Source: Glaciecola punicea ACAM 611 (GTDB lineage Bacteria > Pseudomonadota > Gammaproteobacteria > Enterobacterales > Alteromonadaceae). Taken from it: 64,000 nt of DNA. Shown in pieces: positions 30,451 to 42,224 of the stretch. The stretch is taken from assembly GCF_000252165.1 (NCBI RefSeq), contig NZ_BAET01000006.1, forward strand, positions 117,549-181,548. Direction: 5' to 3'. Made by a program: the position numbers and the translations under genes. Numbering within the stretch: position 1 is the stretch's first letter; the number at the start of each line of letters is the position of its first letter. The notes below the pieces were generated by a model. That model saw nothing but the letters and a program-made list of their open reading frames with translations, was not told the DNA's origin and made no database searches.

Positions 30451-31365
30451 ATGAAACTTCTCATTATTAGTGGGCGTTCAGGTTCAGGCAAGTCCATTGC
30501 ACTTCGCTCATTAGAAGACCTTGGCTATTATTGTGTCGATAATATTCCAGTGTCGCTGCTGCCTACCTTGACCCATACAATTGTAGAGCAGCACGAATTA
30601 GTAGCGGTTAGCATAGACGTACGTAATATGCCAAAATCTGAAAACGAAATTAACGAATTGCTAGAATATTTACCCGAATTTTGGGAAATCACGATAATCT
30701 TCCTGGATGCCAGCGACGATGTCCTATTAAAACGCTATAGCGAAACGCGTCGCCTGCACCCTCTTTTCAAGCGCAGTAACTCACTTGTAGATGCCATAGA
30801 CGAAGAACGCGCAATACTAGTGCCCGTGGCCGAAAGAGCCGATCTGCATATAAATACTGACAAACTTACGGTGCACGATTTAGCCGAACTTATTCGTGAA
30901 AGGGTACTGGGTAAAAAAAGCTCTGATCTGGTGATTGTATTTGAATCTTTTGGCTTTAAATATGGCATCCCTAAAGACGCAGATTATGTGTTTGATGTGC
31001 GGTTTTTACCCAACCCCCACTGGGATCCTGATTTACGCCCAATGAATGGCTTAGATGGTCCCGTTGAGTTATTCTTATCGGGTCAGCCTTTGGTGATGAA
31101 AGTTATTTGGCAAGTTCAGAATCTCATCACAACTTGGCTGCCGCATTTGGAGCGTAACAACCGCTCCTACGTCACAATAGCCATTGGCTGCACTGGCGGG
31201 CAACACCGGTCAGTTTATGTTGCGCAATCCTTAGCAGAAGCGTTTAAAAGTAGTCACGGTGACGTACAGGTTAAACACCGTGAAATTGGCATATCAAAGC
31301 CGCTACGCAAACCCACTTCAAGTAGTAGTGTAGAGCCAAACATAAACGTGCAAAACGAGTCATAA
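30451..31365 (+). CDS. rapZ: RNase adapter protein / nucleotide-binding protein RapZ
   Basis: A 304-residue protein with N-terminal Walker [10 protein letters not shown] and the C-terminal domain blocks [19 protein letters not shown] and [13 protein letters not shown]. In E. coli RapZ delivers sRNA GlmZ to RNase E and so adjusts GlmS (amino-sugar supply for cell wall). The last 20 residues are Ser/Asn-rich and longer than usual, with little similarity expected. Confidence 0.95.
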   Translation: MKLLIISGRSGSGKSIALRSLEDLGYYCVDNIPVSLLPTLTHTIVEQHELVAVSIDVRNMPKSENEINELLEYLPEFWEITIIFLDASDDVLLKRYSETRRLHPLFKRSNSLVDAIDEERAILVPVAERADLHINTDKLTVHDLAELIRERVLGKKSSDLVIVFESFGFKYGIPKDADYVFDVRFLPNPHWDPDLRPMNGLDGPVELFLSGQPLVMKVIWQVQNLITTWLPHLERNNRSYVTIAIGCTGGQHRSVYVAQSLAEAFKSSHGDVQVKHREIGISKPLRKPTSSSSVEPNINVQNES

Positions 31366-31391
31366 ATGTAACCTTGGCGAGCAAAATTACG

Positions 31392-31664
31392 ATGAAGCTA
31401 AAAAAAACGCTGACTATAGTGAACAAGCTAGGTTTGCACGCAAGAGCAGCAACAAAGCTTGTACAACTAGCGAATAGCTACGACTGTGATATTGTGTTAG
31501 AGCAAGGAACAGAGCAAGCGCCAGCTAATAGTGTTTTGGCTCTGTTAATGTTGCAAAGCAGTCAGGGTAAACAAGTCACACTGATATGCAATGGCAATGA
31601 CGCAGAACTTGCGATGCAAAGCATCGAGAATCTTATCGCAAATAAATTTGACGAAGGTGAATAA
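31392..31664 (+). CDS. npr: Nitrogen-PTS phosphocarrier NPr
   Basis: A 90-residue HPr-fold protein. The phospho-acceptor is His16 in LGLHARAATKLV. The motif has Ala where classical HPr has Pro (HARPA), as in some other NPr proteins. NSVLALLMLQSSQGK is the conserved Ser-loop region. I use the ATG at 31392, which lines up with other NPr starts; a TTG 18 nt upstream is possible. It relays phosphate from PtsP (not in window) to PtsN. Confidence 0.9.
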   Translation: MKLKKTLTIVNKLGLHARAATKLVQLANSYDCDIVLEQGTEQAPANSVLALLMLQSSQGKQVTLICNGNDAELAMQSIENLIANKFDEGE

Positions 31665-31677
31665 ACACACGAAGCGC

Positions 31678-33036
31678 ATGCCCGAAACTACCGATATATC
31701 GAATACTCAAGCCACACTGTCATCTATTTCCGAATCGTTGAGCGCCGGTGCGTTTGTGCGTGTTCGTAAACTTTTACACGATATTGCGGCAGGTGATGTT
31801 GCCCTTTTGCTTGAGTCATCGCCTACGAAAACCCGCGATATTTTGTGGCAAATGCTTGACGCTGACTTTCACGGTGACGTACTAGAAGAGTTGTCTGAAG
31901 ACGTCAGAAACGGCATCATAGGGAAGATGATCCCTTCCAGGGTAGTAGATGCGCTAGAAGATATGGACACCGATGATTTAGCTGAAACATTAAGCTCCTT
32001 GCCCGAAAATGTACTCAATAATATTCTTGCCACAATGGATGCACAAGACCGCTTGCGCGCCGAAAAAGCAATGTCTTACGGTGAAGATACGGCCGGCTTT
32101 ATCATGAATACCGACACTATTACCTTAAGGCGTGAAGTAACGGTAGACGTGGTCATAAGATACTTGCGCTTAAAAGCTGAGCTGCCTGAAAACACTGACA
32201 CCCTATATGTAGTAAACAGGCATGATTTTCTAATAGGCACCCTATCTCTTTCACGCTTATTAACATCAAGCCCGGATGTAAATGTAGAAGATATTATGGA
32301 CGATGAGCCTGAAGCACTAACGGTCAATATGGAAGAACGTGAAGTGGCCAGCATGTTCGAACGCTACGATTGGCTATCGGCTCCAGTTGTTGACGAAGAC
32401 GGCAAGCTCGTAGGACGGATCACGATAGACGACGTGGTTGATATTATCCGAGAAGACGCTGAGCACTCCATGATGAGTATGGCTGGACTTGAAGACGAAG
32501 AAGATACCTTTGCACCAGTCGGGCAGTCTACAAAACGACGCTCAGTCTGGTTGGGCGTTAACTTAGTTACTGCGCTGTTAGCGGCAGCCGTTAGTGACAT
32601 GTTTGAAGAAACATTAAGCCAACTGGCGGTATTAGCAATATTAAATACTATTGTGCCCAGCATGGGAGGGGTTGCGGGTAATCAAACATTAACGCTTGTT
32701 ATACGGGGAATGGCGGTGGGCCATGTTACTGATGCCAACGCACTGTGGTTAGTCAGAAAGGAGCTTGCCATTGGCTTTTTCAATGGCATCATTTGGGCGG
32801 TTTTAATTGCCTCTGTTATTGCCCTTTGGAAACAAGACTACATGTTAGGCTGCGTAATTGCATTTGCGATGATGATTAACATGATAGCCGCTGGCTTAGC
32901 CGGGGCCACACTGCCTATTATCATGAAAAAGATGAAGATAGACCCCGCGCTAGCCGGCAGTGTTATCCTCACTACTATTACCGATGTAGTAGGTATATTT
33001 GCCTTTTTAGGCACCGCTACTTTGTTTTTGATGTGA
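31678..33036 (+). CDS. mgtE: Magnesium transporter MgtE
   Basis: A 452-residue MgtE channel. It has an N-terminal helical domain (about 30-130, VVDALEDMDTDDLAETLSSLP), two CBS domains (about 140-265) that sense cytoplasmic Mg2+, and five membrane helices (about 285-450) with the pore block PSMGGVAGNQTLTLVIRG and the late NMIAAGLAG. The start is uncertain: the ATG at 31678 has a close GAAG, and an in-frame GTG at 31657 overlaps the npr stop. It sits at the end of the rpoN-npr run and may be cotranscribed. It is convergent with arcB. Confidence 0.9.
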   Translation: MPETTDISNTQATLSSISESLSAGAFVRVRKLLHDIAAGDVALLLESSPTKTRDILWQMLDADFHGDVLEELSEDVRNGIIGKMIPSRVVDALEDMDTDDLAETLSSLPENVLNNILATMDAQDRLRAEKAMSYGEDTAGFIMNTDTITLRREVTVDVVIRYLRLKAELPENTDTLYVVNRHDFLIGTLSLSRLLTSSPDVNVEDIMDDEPEALTVNMEEREVASMFERYDWLSAPVVDEDGKLVGRITIDDVVDIIREDAEHSMMSMAGLEDEEDTFAPVGQSTKRRSVWLGVNLVTALLAAAVSDMFEETLSQLAVLAILNTIVPSMGGVAGNQTLTLVIRGMAVGHVTDANALWLVRKELAIGFFNGIIWAVLIASVIALWKQDYMLGCVIAFAMMINMIAAGLAGATLPIIMKKMKIDPALAGSVILTTITDVVGIFAFLGTATLFLM

Positions 33037-33085
33037 AAATAGTCACATAATACCCTATTAAACTATGCGAAATGCACACCCATGC

Positions 33086-35443
33086 TTAGTCATCAAATTG
33101 ATGCTGCTTTAACCACTCATGCAAATACACAACGTCTTTGCTTATAGCCATTTGCAATTGCTCAACCCACTCATGCACATTTTCCCACCACGCCGGATGA
33201 TCACCTTGCTGGATCATATTCGCTGCTTTTTGCACTCTGTCTAGCCCTACCGAACCTGCTGCACCTTTTATTTTGTGTGCCTGAGAACATACCTCGTCTT
33301 TATCGTCTGCTGCCAACGATACATTTAATATTTCCATATACTCTGGAATTTTGTCTTCAAAAACAGCCAAGCTTGCCTCTATCAAACCTTCTCCAATAGT
33401 CTCAATAAGCATAGTGAGTAGATCTAAATCGAGTACTTTTTGAGACTCTTGCTCAATAATCATCTTTGGACGGCTACTCTGTGAAGGCAGGTTGTTGCGC
33501 ACTTCACCTGCAAAGAGCTCATTAAACACCTGTACTATTCTACTTTTTTTCACCGGTTTAGAAATGATATCGTCCATGCCATTTTCCAGATATTCTTGCC
33601 TTGTTTTAATAACATTAGCCGTTAAGGCCACAATTGGTGTTCTTAGCACTAAGTCTTCTTCGAGCAAAATCCGGGCTACGTCAAACCCGGTCATATCTGG
33701 CAACTGTATGTCGAGCAATATAAGGTCATAACTTGTTTGCCTCACCATATCGATAGCTTCTTGACCGGTCATAGCTACAGCAACATGCTGACCGAGTTTT
33801 TCTAGCAAAGCTTTTGCGACCATCACGTTTAACTCAATATCTTCCACCAGCAAGATACGTAAACCAGTTACCCGGAGCTCCTCTAGTTCTGGAGTTTGAT
33901 TTATGGTGCTAACGGGCAGCTTAATTTCAAAGCAGGTACCTTCATTGAGCGCGCTGTTTACCTTTATGCTGCCGTTCATCTTATCGACCATTTGCTTACA
34001 AATGGCTAGGCCAATACCAGTGCCAGTAGCCGACTGGAAATCTTCTCGCTGCACCTGATAATACATCGCAAATATCTTCTCAAACTGGTTTTTTTCAATG
34101 CCAATTCCGGTGTCTTGAATGGTAAAAGTAATGTCGGCTTGGCTTTCAGAGTGTATTTTTGCAGACATCGTGAGTGATACCGAGCCCTGCACAGTGAATT
34201 TCACGGCATTGTACAGTATGTTCCACAGCACTTGCCTAAGCCTTGTGCCGTCTGCTTCAAACGCAACAGGCACCGGCTCAATAATTTCCCAGTTGAAGCT
34301 TAAGCCCTTATCAGCCGCCAATAACTTAATGATACTGGCGAGTTCGTTAATAAAGTTAACCGTACTAACTGTTTTGTATTGCATTTCTACTTTGTCGCGG
34401 TCAAGTTTATCAAGGTCTATAATATCGTTAAATATGTTGCCTAAGGTAATGGCACTTGCGTAAATAGTACTTACCCATTCAAATTGTTCAGCGTCTAATT
34501 TAGTGTCGCGCAACATACGAGACAGGCCAACAATGCCATTTAGTGGCGTACGCAATTCGTGTGAAATGGTCGCTATAAACCTTGTTTTATCTTTACTTGC
34601 TTGTTCAATCGCAAGCTGGGACTGTTTGCGCTCTGTCATGTCTCGACCAAAGGCAAGTAAACCCAGACGTTTTCCATTATGATCAAAAAATGGCACCTTG
34701 CGCATTTCAAAATATCGGCGACGATCATCTGCAAATTTCAGCCATAGCTCTTCGGTAATAGGCGCGTTGGTTTCTAAGACCTCTTGGTCAGAAGCTGCCA
34801 CTTGTCTAGCAAGGTCAACGTCGTATACCTGATGGGGCGTAAGCCCCATGAGCTCTTCTTGAGACTTTCCGGTTAAGTCTTCAGCTACTTTGTTACAACC
34901 TTCAAAGCGACCCTCTTCATTGCGGTAGTATATAAGGTCTGGCGAAGCATCAATGATAGAGCGAGTAAGAGTCGATAGCCTGCGGGCTTCAAGCTCCTGC
35001 TCAGACTTTTCTTTTATTTCTTGTTCCAGTTTTCTAAACAACGCTTCACGCTCCAGTTGAATTTTTTTGCGCTGCTCAATTTCATAGTTCAACTGGCGAA
35101 TATTATTTTGGAGTTCTCTGTTTAAAATAACGTCATGACGACGCAAGCGTTCTAACTGACTAACTGCTTCTTCTAAATTGATTCGAGAGTGCTCTAATTG
35201 TGTAATTAATTTCCCAAAGAATAATAACAAGCATGGCGCGCCAACAAGGGTCAATACAATTGCGCTTAAAAAATCGTTCGTGTGGATCTCGCTGCCAAGC
35301 ACTAAGCGAACCAAGTATGAGCCTAAGATAGTGAAACAAAGTGTGAATAAAACGAACAACACGCTGACTTTGACCGTTCCCAAATTTTTGACCATTTGAG
35401 ATACTTTGATCGCCCATAAATCGCTCGATAATTTTGAGAACAT
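33086..35443 (-). CDS. arcB: Hybrid sensor kinase ArcB (aerobic respiration control)
   Basis: A 785-residue tripartite kinase. It has two membrane helices (about 25-80), a coiled linker, PAS (about 160-270), HisKA with His295 (ATISHELRTPLNG), ATPase, receiver with Asp578 (LLDIQLPDMTG) and a C-terminal Hpt with His723 (AHKIKGAAGS). Sites and order match E. coli ArcB (His292, Asp576, His717). The redox cysteine equivalent to Cys180 is present (FEGCNK), but the Cys241 position reads Tyr (RRRYFEMRKVP), so disulfide-based quinone sensing may differ. I start at the ATG at 35443 (MFSKLSS); the longer frame to 35488 adds a non-conserved segment. ArcB phosphorylates ArcA, which is not in the window. 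Confidence 0.92.
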   Translation of the reverse strand: MFSKLSSDLWAIKVSQMVKNLGTVKVSVLFVLFTLCFTILGSYLVRLVLGSEIHTNDFLSAIVLTLVGAPCLLLFFGKLITQLEHSRINLEEAVSQLERLRRHDVILNRELQNNIRQLNYEIEQRKKIQLEREALFRKLEQEIKEKSEQELEARRLSTLTRSIIDASPDLIYYRNEEGRFEGCNKVAEDLTGKSQEELMGLTPHQVYDVDLARQVAASDQEVLETNAPITEELWLKFADDRRRYFEMRKVPFFDHNGKRLGLLAFGRDMTERKQSQLAIEQASKDKTRFIATISHELRTPLNGIVGLSRMLRDTKLDAEQFEWVSTIYASAITLGNIFNDIIDLDKLDRDKVEMQYKTVSTVNFINELASIIKLLAADKGLSFNWEIIEPVPVAFEADGTRLRQVLWNILYNAVKFTVQGSVSLTMSAKIHSESQADITFTIQDTGIGIEKNQFEKIFAMYYQVQREDFQSATGTGIGLAICKQMVDKMNGSIKVNSALNEGTCFEIKLPVSTINQTPELEELRVTGLRILLVEDIELNVMVAKALLEKLGQHVAVAMTGQEAIDMVRQTSYDLILLDIQLPDMTGFDVARILLEEDLVLRTPIVALTANVIKTRQEYLENGMDDIISKPVKKSRIVQVFNELFAGEVRNNLPSQSSRPKMIIEQESQKVLDLDLLTMLIETIGEGLIEASLAVFEDKIPEYMEILNVSLAADDKDEVCSQAHKIKGAAGSVGLDRVQKAANMIQQGDHPAWWENVHEWVEQLQMAISKDVVYLHEWLKQHQFDD

Positions 35444-36033
35444 AGTGTTATTAAACCTTAGCAAGGCACCGCCGTGATGACACAGCATAAATTAATTTTG
35501 GATGCCGGCATGCTACCAAGAAATTGAAGTGGGGAATAGTCGAATAACTAAACGTCTGTTTTTAGTGCACGTCTCACTTTACTTAAGATTACGCTTATAA
35601 AACATATTTATGCGCTAAAGATGTATTTCTCTTCACCTTAAGTTGAATTAAAGTTGCAAAATCAACTAAAATTTACACTTCATTTACCTTACTTGTCAAA
35701 AAACGACCTTAGTGCAGAATCATCCAAATAATTATTTATTATTTTAAAACAACAATTTAGCTTAAGTTTACATATTGATTATTAATAATATGATGCAAGG
35801 TAATTGATTTATAGCGCGTAAATAGGTAAGTTCAGGCTCCTGCTTAGCGAAATGAATAAAAATTCGGTATACAACAGTATCCTCAAACGCTAACGATGTC
35901 GAACAAGTACAATAAAAAATCGGCTTAAAAAATTCAAAAGATGGTCCGAACCATTACTAGGTTGACTGGGTTTCATTAAAAAGTAGGGCACAACCAGCGT
36001 GGCCAATTATTGCGGCGCGCGAAGGAGTAATGT
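35444..36033. other. Divergent control region between arcB and gltB
   Basis: 590 nt, AT-rich, with no supported gene. Promoters for arcB and gltBD should lie here. I see a small palindrome ATGGTccgaACCAT (35941-35954) and a TTGACT at about 35962 without a convincing -10. GGAG precedes the gltB ATG. I recognise no riboswitch or sRNA. Confidence 0.5.
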
Positions 36034-39000
36034 ATGGGTTTGTATCATTCGTCTGATTCAAAAGACAACTGTGGATTTGGCTTAATTGCGCACACACAAG
36101 GTAAGGCTAGTCATGTATTAGTCGCCACTGCCATTGAAGGCCTTGCTCGTATGCAGCACCGAGGCGGTGTGGCTGCCGATGGTAAAACAGGCGATGGCTG
36201 TGGTTTACTATTACAAAAACCCGATTCATTTTTTAGAAAAGTCGCCAGTGACCACGGCTGGACTTTAAATAAAAACTATTCGGTAGGCATGGTTTTTTTA
36301 TCGCAAGATCCGATAAAAGCGCAGACATCACGGTTAATTCTCACAGAAGAATTAGAAAAAGAAATGCTAAGTGTACTTGGCTGGCGCCTAGTACCCGTTA
36401 ACCACAGCGTACTGGGCGATTTAGCCAAAACAGGCGTTCCTCAGATTGAACAAGTTTTCATAAATGCCCCTAGTGGCTGGTCGGTAGCTGATGTTGAGCG
36501 TCGTTTATATATGGCGCGCAGACGCACAGAAAAGCGAATTGCCGATGACGGAAATTTTTATGTCGCGAGTTTATCCACATCGGTAACCATCTATAAAGGC
36601 TTAGTTATGCCTAAAGATTTGCCTAGATTCTACTTAGATTTGGCAAACACCGAGCTAAAATCAGCCATATGTGTATTTCACCAGCGATTTTCAACGAATA
36701 CCTTACCGCAATGGCCACTAGCACAACCGTTTAGATACCTTGCGCACAACGGTGAAATAAATACTATTAAGGGTAACCGAGACTGGGCGTATGCTAGAAC
36801 AAGTAAGTTTGCCACCCCGCTTATTCCTGACCTTATGCAAGCGGCGCCTTTTGTCAATTTAAAAGGCTCTGACAGCAGCTCACTAGACAACATGTTAGAG
36901 CTATTTTTAGCTGGGGGCATGGATTTATTTAGGGCTATGCGTTTATTAGTACCGCCAGCATATCAAAATAACAAAACCATGGATCCAGACTTACGCGCGT
37001 TCTATGAGTTTAATTCTATGCACATGGAACCCTGGGATGGCCCCGCGGGTATTGTGCTAACTGACGGACGCCATGTCGCCTGTAACCTTGATAGAAACGG
37101 CTTACGCCCGGCACGCTACGTCATCACCAAAAATGGCTTTATCACGCTTGCCTCTGAAGTGGGTATTTGGGACTACAGCGAACATGATGTGATTGAAAAA
37201 GGCCGCGTAGGCCCCGGCGAAATGTTGGCAGTTGACACCCAGACGGGTAAAATTTGGCGTTCAAATGAAATTGATGACGAGTTAAAATCGCAGCACCCCT
37301 ATGCCCAATGGCTAGAATCACATATATCAAAGCTAATACCCCTTGAAGGTTGCGATGCCAGTTTAATTGGCAAACGTGCTTACGATGACTATGAAATGTC
37401 GACCTTGCATAAGCTTTTTAACTATAGCTATGAAGAAATAAACCAAGTAATAAAAGTATTAGCAAAAGACGGCCAGGAAGCCACAGGCTCAATGGGCGAC
37501 GATACGCCCATGGCGGTTATGTCATCGAAACATCGCACATTATATGATTACTTTAGGCAGCAGTTTGCGCAAGTCACTAATCCGCCTATCGATTCACTGC
37601 GTGAAAATCACGTAATGTCGTTGGCCACCTGCATTGGCCGCGAACAAAACGTATTTAATGAAACCAGCGGCCATGCACATAGGGTCTTGTTTGAATCGCC
37701 GGTGTTGGTCTACACCGATTTAAAACAGTTACGCAACTTTGACAAAGAATATTATTACAACGAAACAATTAATATTAATTACAAAACTGAAGAAGGCCTA
37801 GAAAAAGCCATTAGACGCCTGTGTGACGAAGTAGTGGACGCCGTTAGAAATAGAAACGCAGCCTTTGTAATTTTATCCGATCGCAAAATAGCTAAAGACA
37901 CCTTGCCTATTCCTGCTGCTATGGCGGTGGGCGCAGTTCAAAGGCGCTTAATAAATGAACAGTTACGCTGCGACGCTAATATTGTTGTAGAAACAGGATC
38001 GGCGCGTGATCCACACCATTTTGCGGTCTTAATTGGTTTGGGCGCAACCGCCATTTATCCCTATCTTGCTTATGAAACAATAGAACAAATGGTAGAAAAA
38101 AATGATTTAGATATGACACCTTTAGATGCCCTTAAAAACTATCGTAAAGGGATTAACAAGGGCTTGTATAAAATCATGTCTAAAATGGGCATAAGTACCA
38201 TCGCCAGCTACCGCTCCTCGAAACTTTTTGAAGCAATCGGCATTAACAAAGCGGTAGTAGATTTGTGTTTCCTTGGCGTGCCAAGTCGGATCCAAGGTGC
38301 AGGATTTGAAGATTTTGAACAAGACTTAATTAACGTATCTAGAATTGCATGGTTAGCGCGCAAGAGCATGTCGCATGGTGGCTTGTTGAAATATGTTCAC
38401 GGCGGCGAATTTCACGCCTACAACCCTGACGTTGTTAAATCACTACAAACCGCCGTGAAGAGCGGTAAGTATGAAGATTATAAGGTTTTTTCTAGCCTAG
38501 TGAATGATCGCAATCCTAGTCATTTACGCGATTTATTGGGTATTAGAGCCGGCACCGCTATAGATATTAGTGAAGTAGAGCCAAACGAACAATTATTTCC
38601 GCGCTTTGATACTGCAGCAATGTCTATGGGCTCGTTAAGCCCAGAAGCACATGAAGCGTTAGCCATTGCAATGAATCGCTTAGGTGGGCAGTCAAATTCT
38701 GGCGAGGGTGGCGAAGATCCAAAACGCTTCAATACCGAGAAAAACTCTAAGATTAAGCAGGTTGCTTCAGGCCGTTTTGGGGTAACGCCACATTATTTGA
38801 TGAACGCTAACGTTATTCAGATTAAAGTTGCCCAAGGCGCCAAACCTGGCGAGGGCGGTCAGCTACCCGGTGGTAAGGTCAATGAATATATTGCTGAATT
38901 GCGCTATTCCGTGCCGGGGGTTACCCTCATATCACCGCCACCCCACCATGATATTTATTCAATTGAAGATTTAGCGCAGCTTATTTTCGATTTAAAACAA

Positions 39001-40497
39001 ATTAATCCAAGCGCCTTAATATCGGTTAAATTGGTGTCTGAACCCGGCGTAGGCACCATTGCCACCGGTGTAGCTAAAGCGTATGCCGATTTAATCACGA
39101 TATCTGGTTACGATGGCGGCACAGGCGCAAGTCCATTATCATCGGTTAAATATGCCGGTAGTCCATTTGAGTTGGGCCTTGCAGAAACTCAGCAGGCACT
39201 GGTGGAAAATGGTTTGCGCCACAAAGTACGTCTGCAGACCGACGGCGGTCTGAAAACTGGACTTGATGTGGTAAAAGCCGGCATGCTGGGCGCTGAAAGT
39301 TTTGGCTTTGGCACTGGGCCCATGGTAGCTCTTGGCTGTAAATATTTACGCCTATGTCACTTAAACAACTGCGCAACAGGGGTAGCGACACAAGACGCTG
39401 GGCTGCGTGAAAATTACTTCATTGGTTTGCCCGAAATGGTCATGAACTACTTTATCTTCATAGCGCAAGAAGTCAGAGAAATTATGGCCAGTATTGGCGT
39501 TCGACATTTTCAAGATTTGGTAGGCCGCACCGATTTGCTAGAGTTACTTGAAGGCCAAACCGCCAAACAAAGTAAACTCGACTTATCGCCTTTGCTTGAA
39601 AAACCATCCGCGGGTTCTCATACTCAGCTGTTTTGCTCTGAGGTAACCAACGATCCCATTGATAAAGGTGAGTTGAATCAACGCATAGTGACTGACTGCG
39701 AGGGCGCAGTAGTGGCTAAAAAACCCAAATCATTGTCCTACAAAGTGCGTAATACCGATCGCTCTGTGGGTGCTACCTTAAGCGGGCTTATCGCTCAGCG
39801 CTACGGCAATTTAGGCATGACTGACTCGCCGATAAAAATAACCTTAACCGGCACTGTTGGACAAAGTTTTGGGGTATGGAACGCAGGTGGCCTTGAAATG
39901 ACGCTTATAGGCGATGCTAACGACTATGTAGGCAAAGGCATGGCAGGCGGCCGTCTAGTAATTCGCCCCTTGCCAAATGTAAGTTTTGACATTCACAGTA
40001 GCGCTATCATGGGCAACACCTGCCTGTACGGTGCCACCGGTGGTAAATTATATGCAGCGGGACGTGCAGGAGAACGTTTCGCCGTTAGAAACTCTGGCGC
40101 TATTGCCGTTATTGAAGGCGCGGGCGACAACGCCTGTGAATACATGACCGGTGGCATAGTGGCTATCTTAGGCAGCATAGGCCTTAACTTTGGCGCAGGT
40201 ATGACAGGTGGATTTGCGTATTTGTATGACGAATTAGGCGATATTGATCGCCGCATTAACCACGACTTGGTGGACGTACTGTCTATCTCAGATAAAGTAA
40301 TTTTATCTGAGCACTTACGCGGCTTAATTAATTCTCATTATAACGCCACCGGCAGTGTAAATTCATTTAACTTACTCACAAACTTTGCTGATGAGGTAGC
40401 GAAATTTCAATTGGTGAAACCAAAAACCAGTGACGTTAAAAATTTATTAGGTCACATCAGTCGCTCAACCGCAGAACTGCGCGTGCAGGCTCAATAA
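36034..40497 (+). CDS. gltB: Glutamate synthase (NADPH) large subunit GltB
   Basis: A 1487-residue enzyme. The N-terminal Ntn glutaminase should mature to Cys13 (KDNCGFGLIAH). A central domain and an FMN/2-oxoglutarate synthase domain follow (about 800-1200: NSGEGGEDPKRF, GAKPGEGGQLPG, YDGGTGASPLSS), with 3Fe-4S cysteines in CHLNNCATGV, then a GXGXG beta-helix domain (about 1240-1460). It makes glutamate from glutamine and 2-oxoglutarate with GltD. It is 31 nt upstream of gltD. The length and layout match E. coli GltB closely. Confidence 0.97.
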   Translation: MGLYHSSDSKDNCGFGLIAHTQGKASHVLVATAIEGLARMQHRGGVAADGKTGDGCGLLLQKPDSFFRKVASDHGWTLNKNYSVGMVFLSQDPIKAQTSRLILTEELEKEMLSVLGWRLVPVNHSVLGDLAKTGVPQIEQVFINAPSGWSVADVERRLYMARRRTEKRIADDGNFYVASLSTSVTIYKGLVMPKDLPRFYLDLANTELKSAICVFHQRFSTNTLPQWPLAQPFRYLAHNGEINTIKGNRDWAYARTSKFATPLIPDLMQAAPFVNLKGSDSSSLDNMLELFLAGGMDLFRAMRLLVPPAYQNNKTMDPDLRAFYEFNSMHMEPWDGPAGIVLTDGRHVACNLDRNGLRPARYVITKNGFITLASEVGIWDYSEHDVIEKGRVGPGEMLAVDTQTGKIWRSNEIDDELKSQHPYAQWLESHISKLIPLEGCDASLIGKRAYDDYEMSTLHKLFNYSYEEINQVIKVLAKDGQEATGSMGDDTPMAVMSSKHRTLYDYFRQQFAQVTNPPIDSLRENHVMSLATCIGREQNVFNETSGHAHRVLFESPVLVYTDLKQLRNFDKEYYYNETININYKTEEGLEKAIRRLCDEVVDAVRNRNAAFVILSDRKIAKDTLPIPAAMAVGAVQRRLINEQLRCDANIVVETGSARDPHHFAVLIGLGATAIYPYLAYETIEQMVEKNDLDMTPLDALKNYRKGINKGLYKIMSKMGISTIASYRSSKLFEAIGINKAVVDLCFLGVPSRIQGAGFEDFEQDLINVSRIAWLARKSMSHGGLLKYVHGGEFHAYNPDVVKSLQTAVKSGKYEDYKVFSSLVNDRNPSHLRDLLGIRAGTAIDISEVEPNEQLFPRFDTAAMSMGSLSPEAHEALAIAMNRLGGQSNSGEGGEDPKRFNTEKNSKIKQVASGRFGVTPHYLMNANVIQIKVAQGAKPGEGGQLPGGKVNEYIAELRYSVPGVTLISPPPHHDIYSIEDLAQLIFDLKQINPSALISVKLVSEPGVGTIATGVAKAYADLITISGYDGGTGASPLSSVKYAGSPFELGLAETQQALVENGLRHKVRLQTDGGLKTGLDVVKAGMLGAESFGFGTGPMVALGCKYLRLCHLNNCATGVATQDAGLRENYFIGLPEMVMNYFIFIAQEVREIMASIGVRHFQDLVGRTDLLELLEGQTAKQSKLDLSPLLEKPSAGSHTQLFCSEVTNDPIDKGELNQRIVTDCEGAVVAKKPKSLSYKVRNTDRSVGATLSGLIAQRYGNLGMTDSPIKITLTGTVGQSFGVWNAGGLEMTLIGDANDYVGKGMAGGRLVIRPLPNVSFDIHSSAIMGNTCLYGATGGKLYAAGRAGERFAVRNSGAIAVIEGAGDNACEYMTGGIVAILGSIGLNFGAGMTGGFAYLYDELGDIDRRINHDLVDVLSISDKVILSEHLRGLINSHYNATGSVNSFNLLTNFADEVAKFQLVKPKTSDVKNLLGHISRSTAELRVQAQ

Positions 40498-40525
40498 GAT
40501 GCGTATTACCTTAGGAGAGCATTAG

Positions 40526-41944
<1,419 letters not shown>

Positions 41945-41989
41945 GGACTTGGGCAGCATCAGTACAGGTATAAAAAAGTCACCCACTTA

Positions 41990-42014
41990 AGCCCACCTTG
42001 CGTGGGCTTTTTTT
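41990..42014 (+). terminator. Rho-independent terminator after gltD
   Basis: Arms AGCCCAC (41990-41996) and GTGGGCT (42002-42008) form a perfect 7-bp GC-rich stem with a 5-nt loop, followed by TTTTTT. It lies 46 nt after the gltD stop. Confidence 0.9.
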
Positions 42015-42125
42015 CTGTTTATGACGCTTACAGGAAAATTTATATTGTGCAATAAAAGCGACATGACGCCTGTGATGGCTATTGATCTAGTCTACGGAAT
42101 AGGGAAAAACGGGCATAATACCTAG

Positions 42126-42163
42126 CTAGGCCGTTAAATGCTCCACGCAATGTAGCGGCCTAG
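42126..42163 (+). repeat. Inverted repeat upstream of mtnN
   Basis: Perfect 8-nt arms CTAGGCCG (42126-42133) and CGGCCTAG (42156-42163) around a 22-nt loop, 62 nt before the mtnN start. There is no T-tract, so it is not a terminator. It could be an operator or an RNA hairpin in the mtnN-btuF leader. Confidence 0.5.
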
Positions 42164-42224
42164 GACGTAATGCCTTACACTAAGCCTTTTGAAAATACCC
42201 GATGTATTTACTAAAGGCTTCGTT

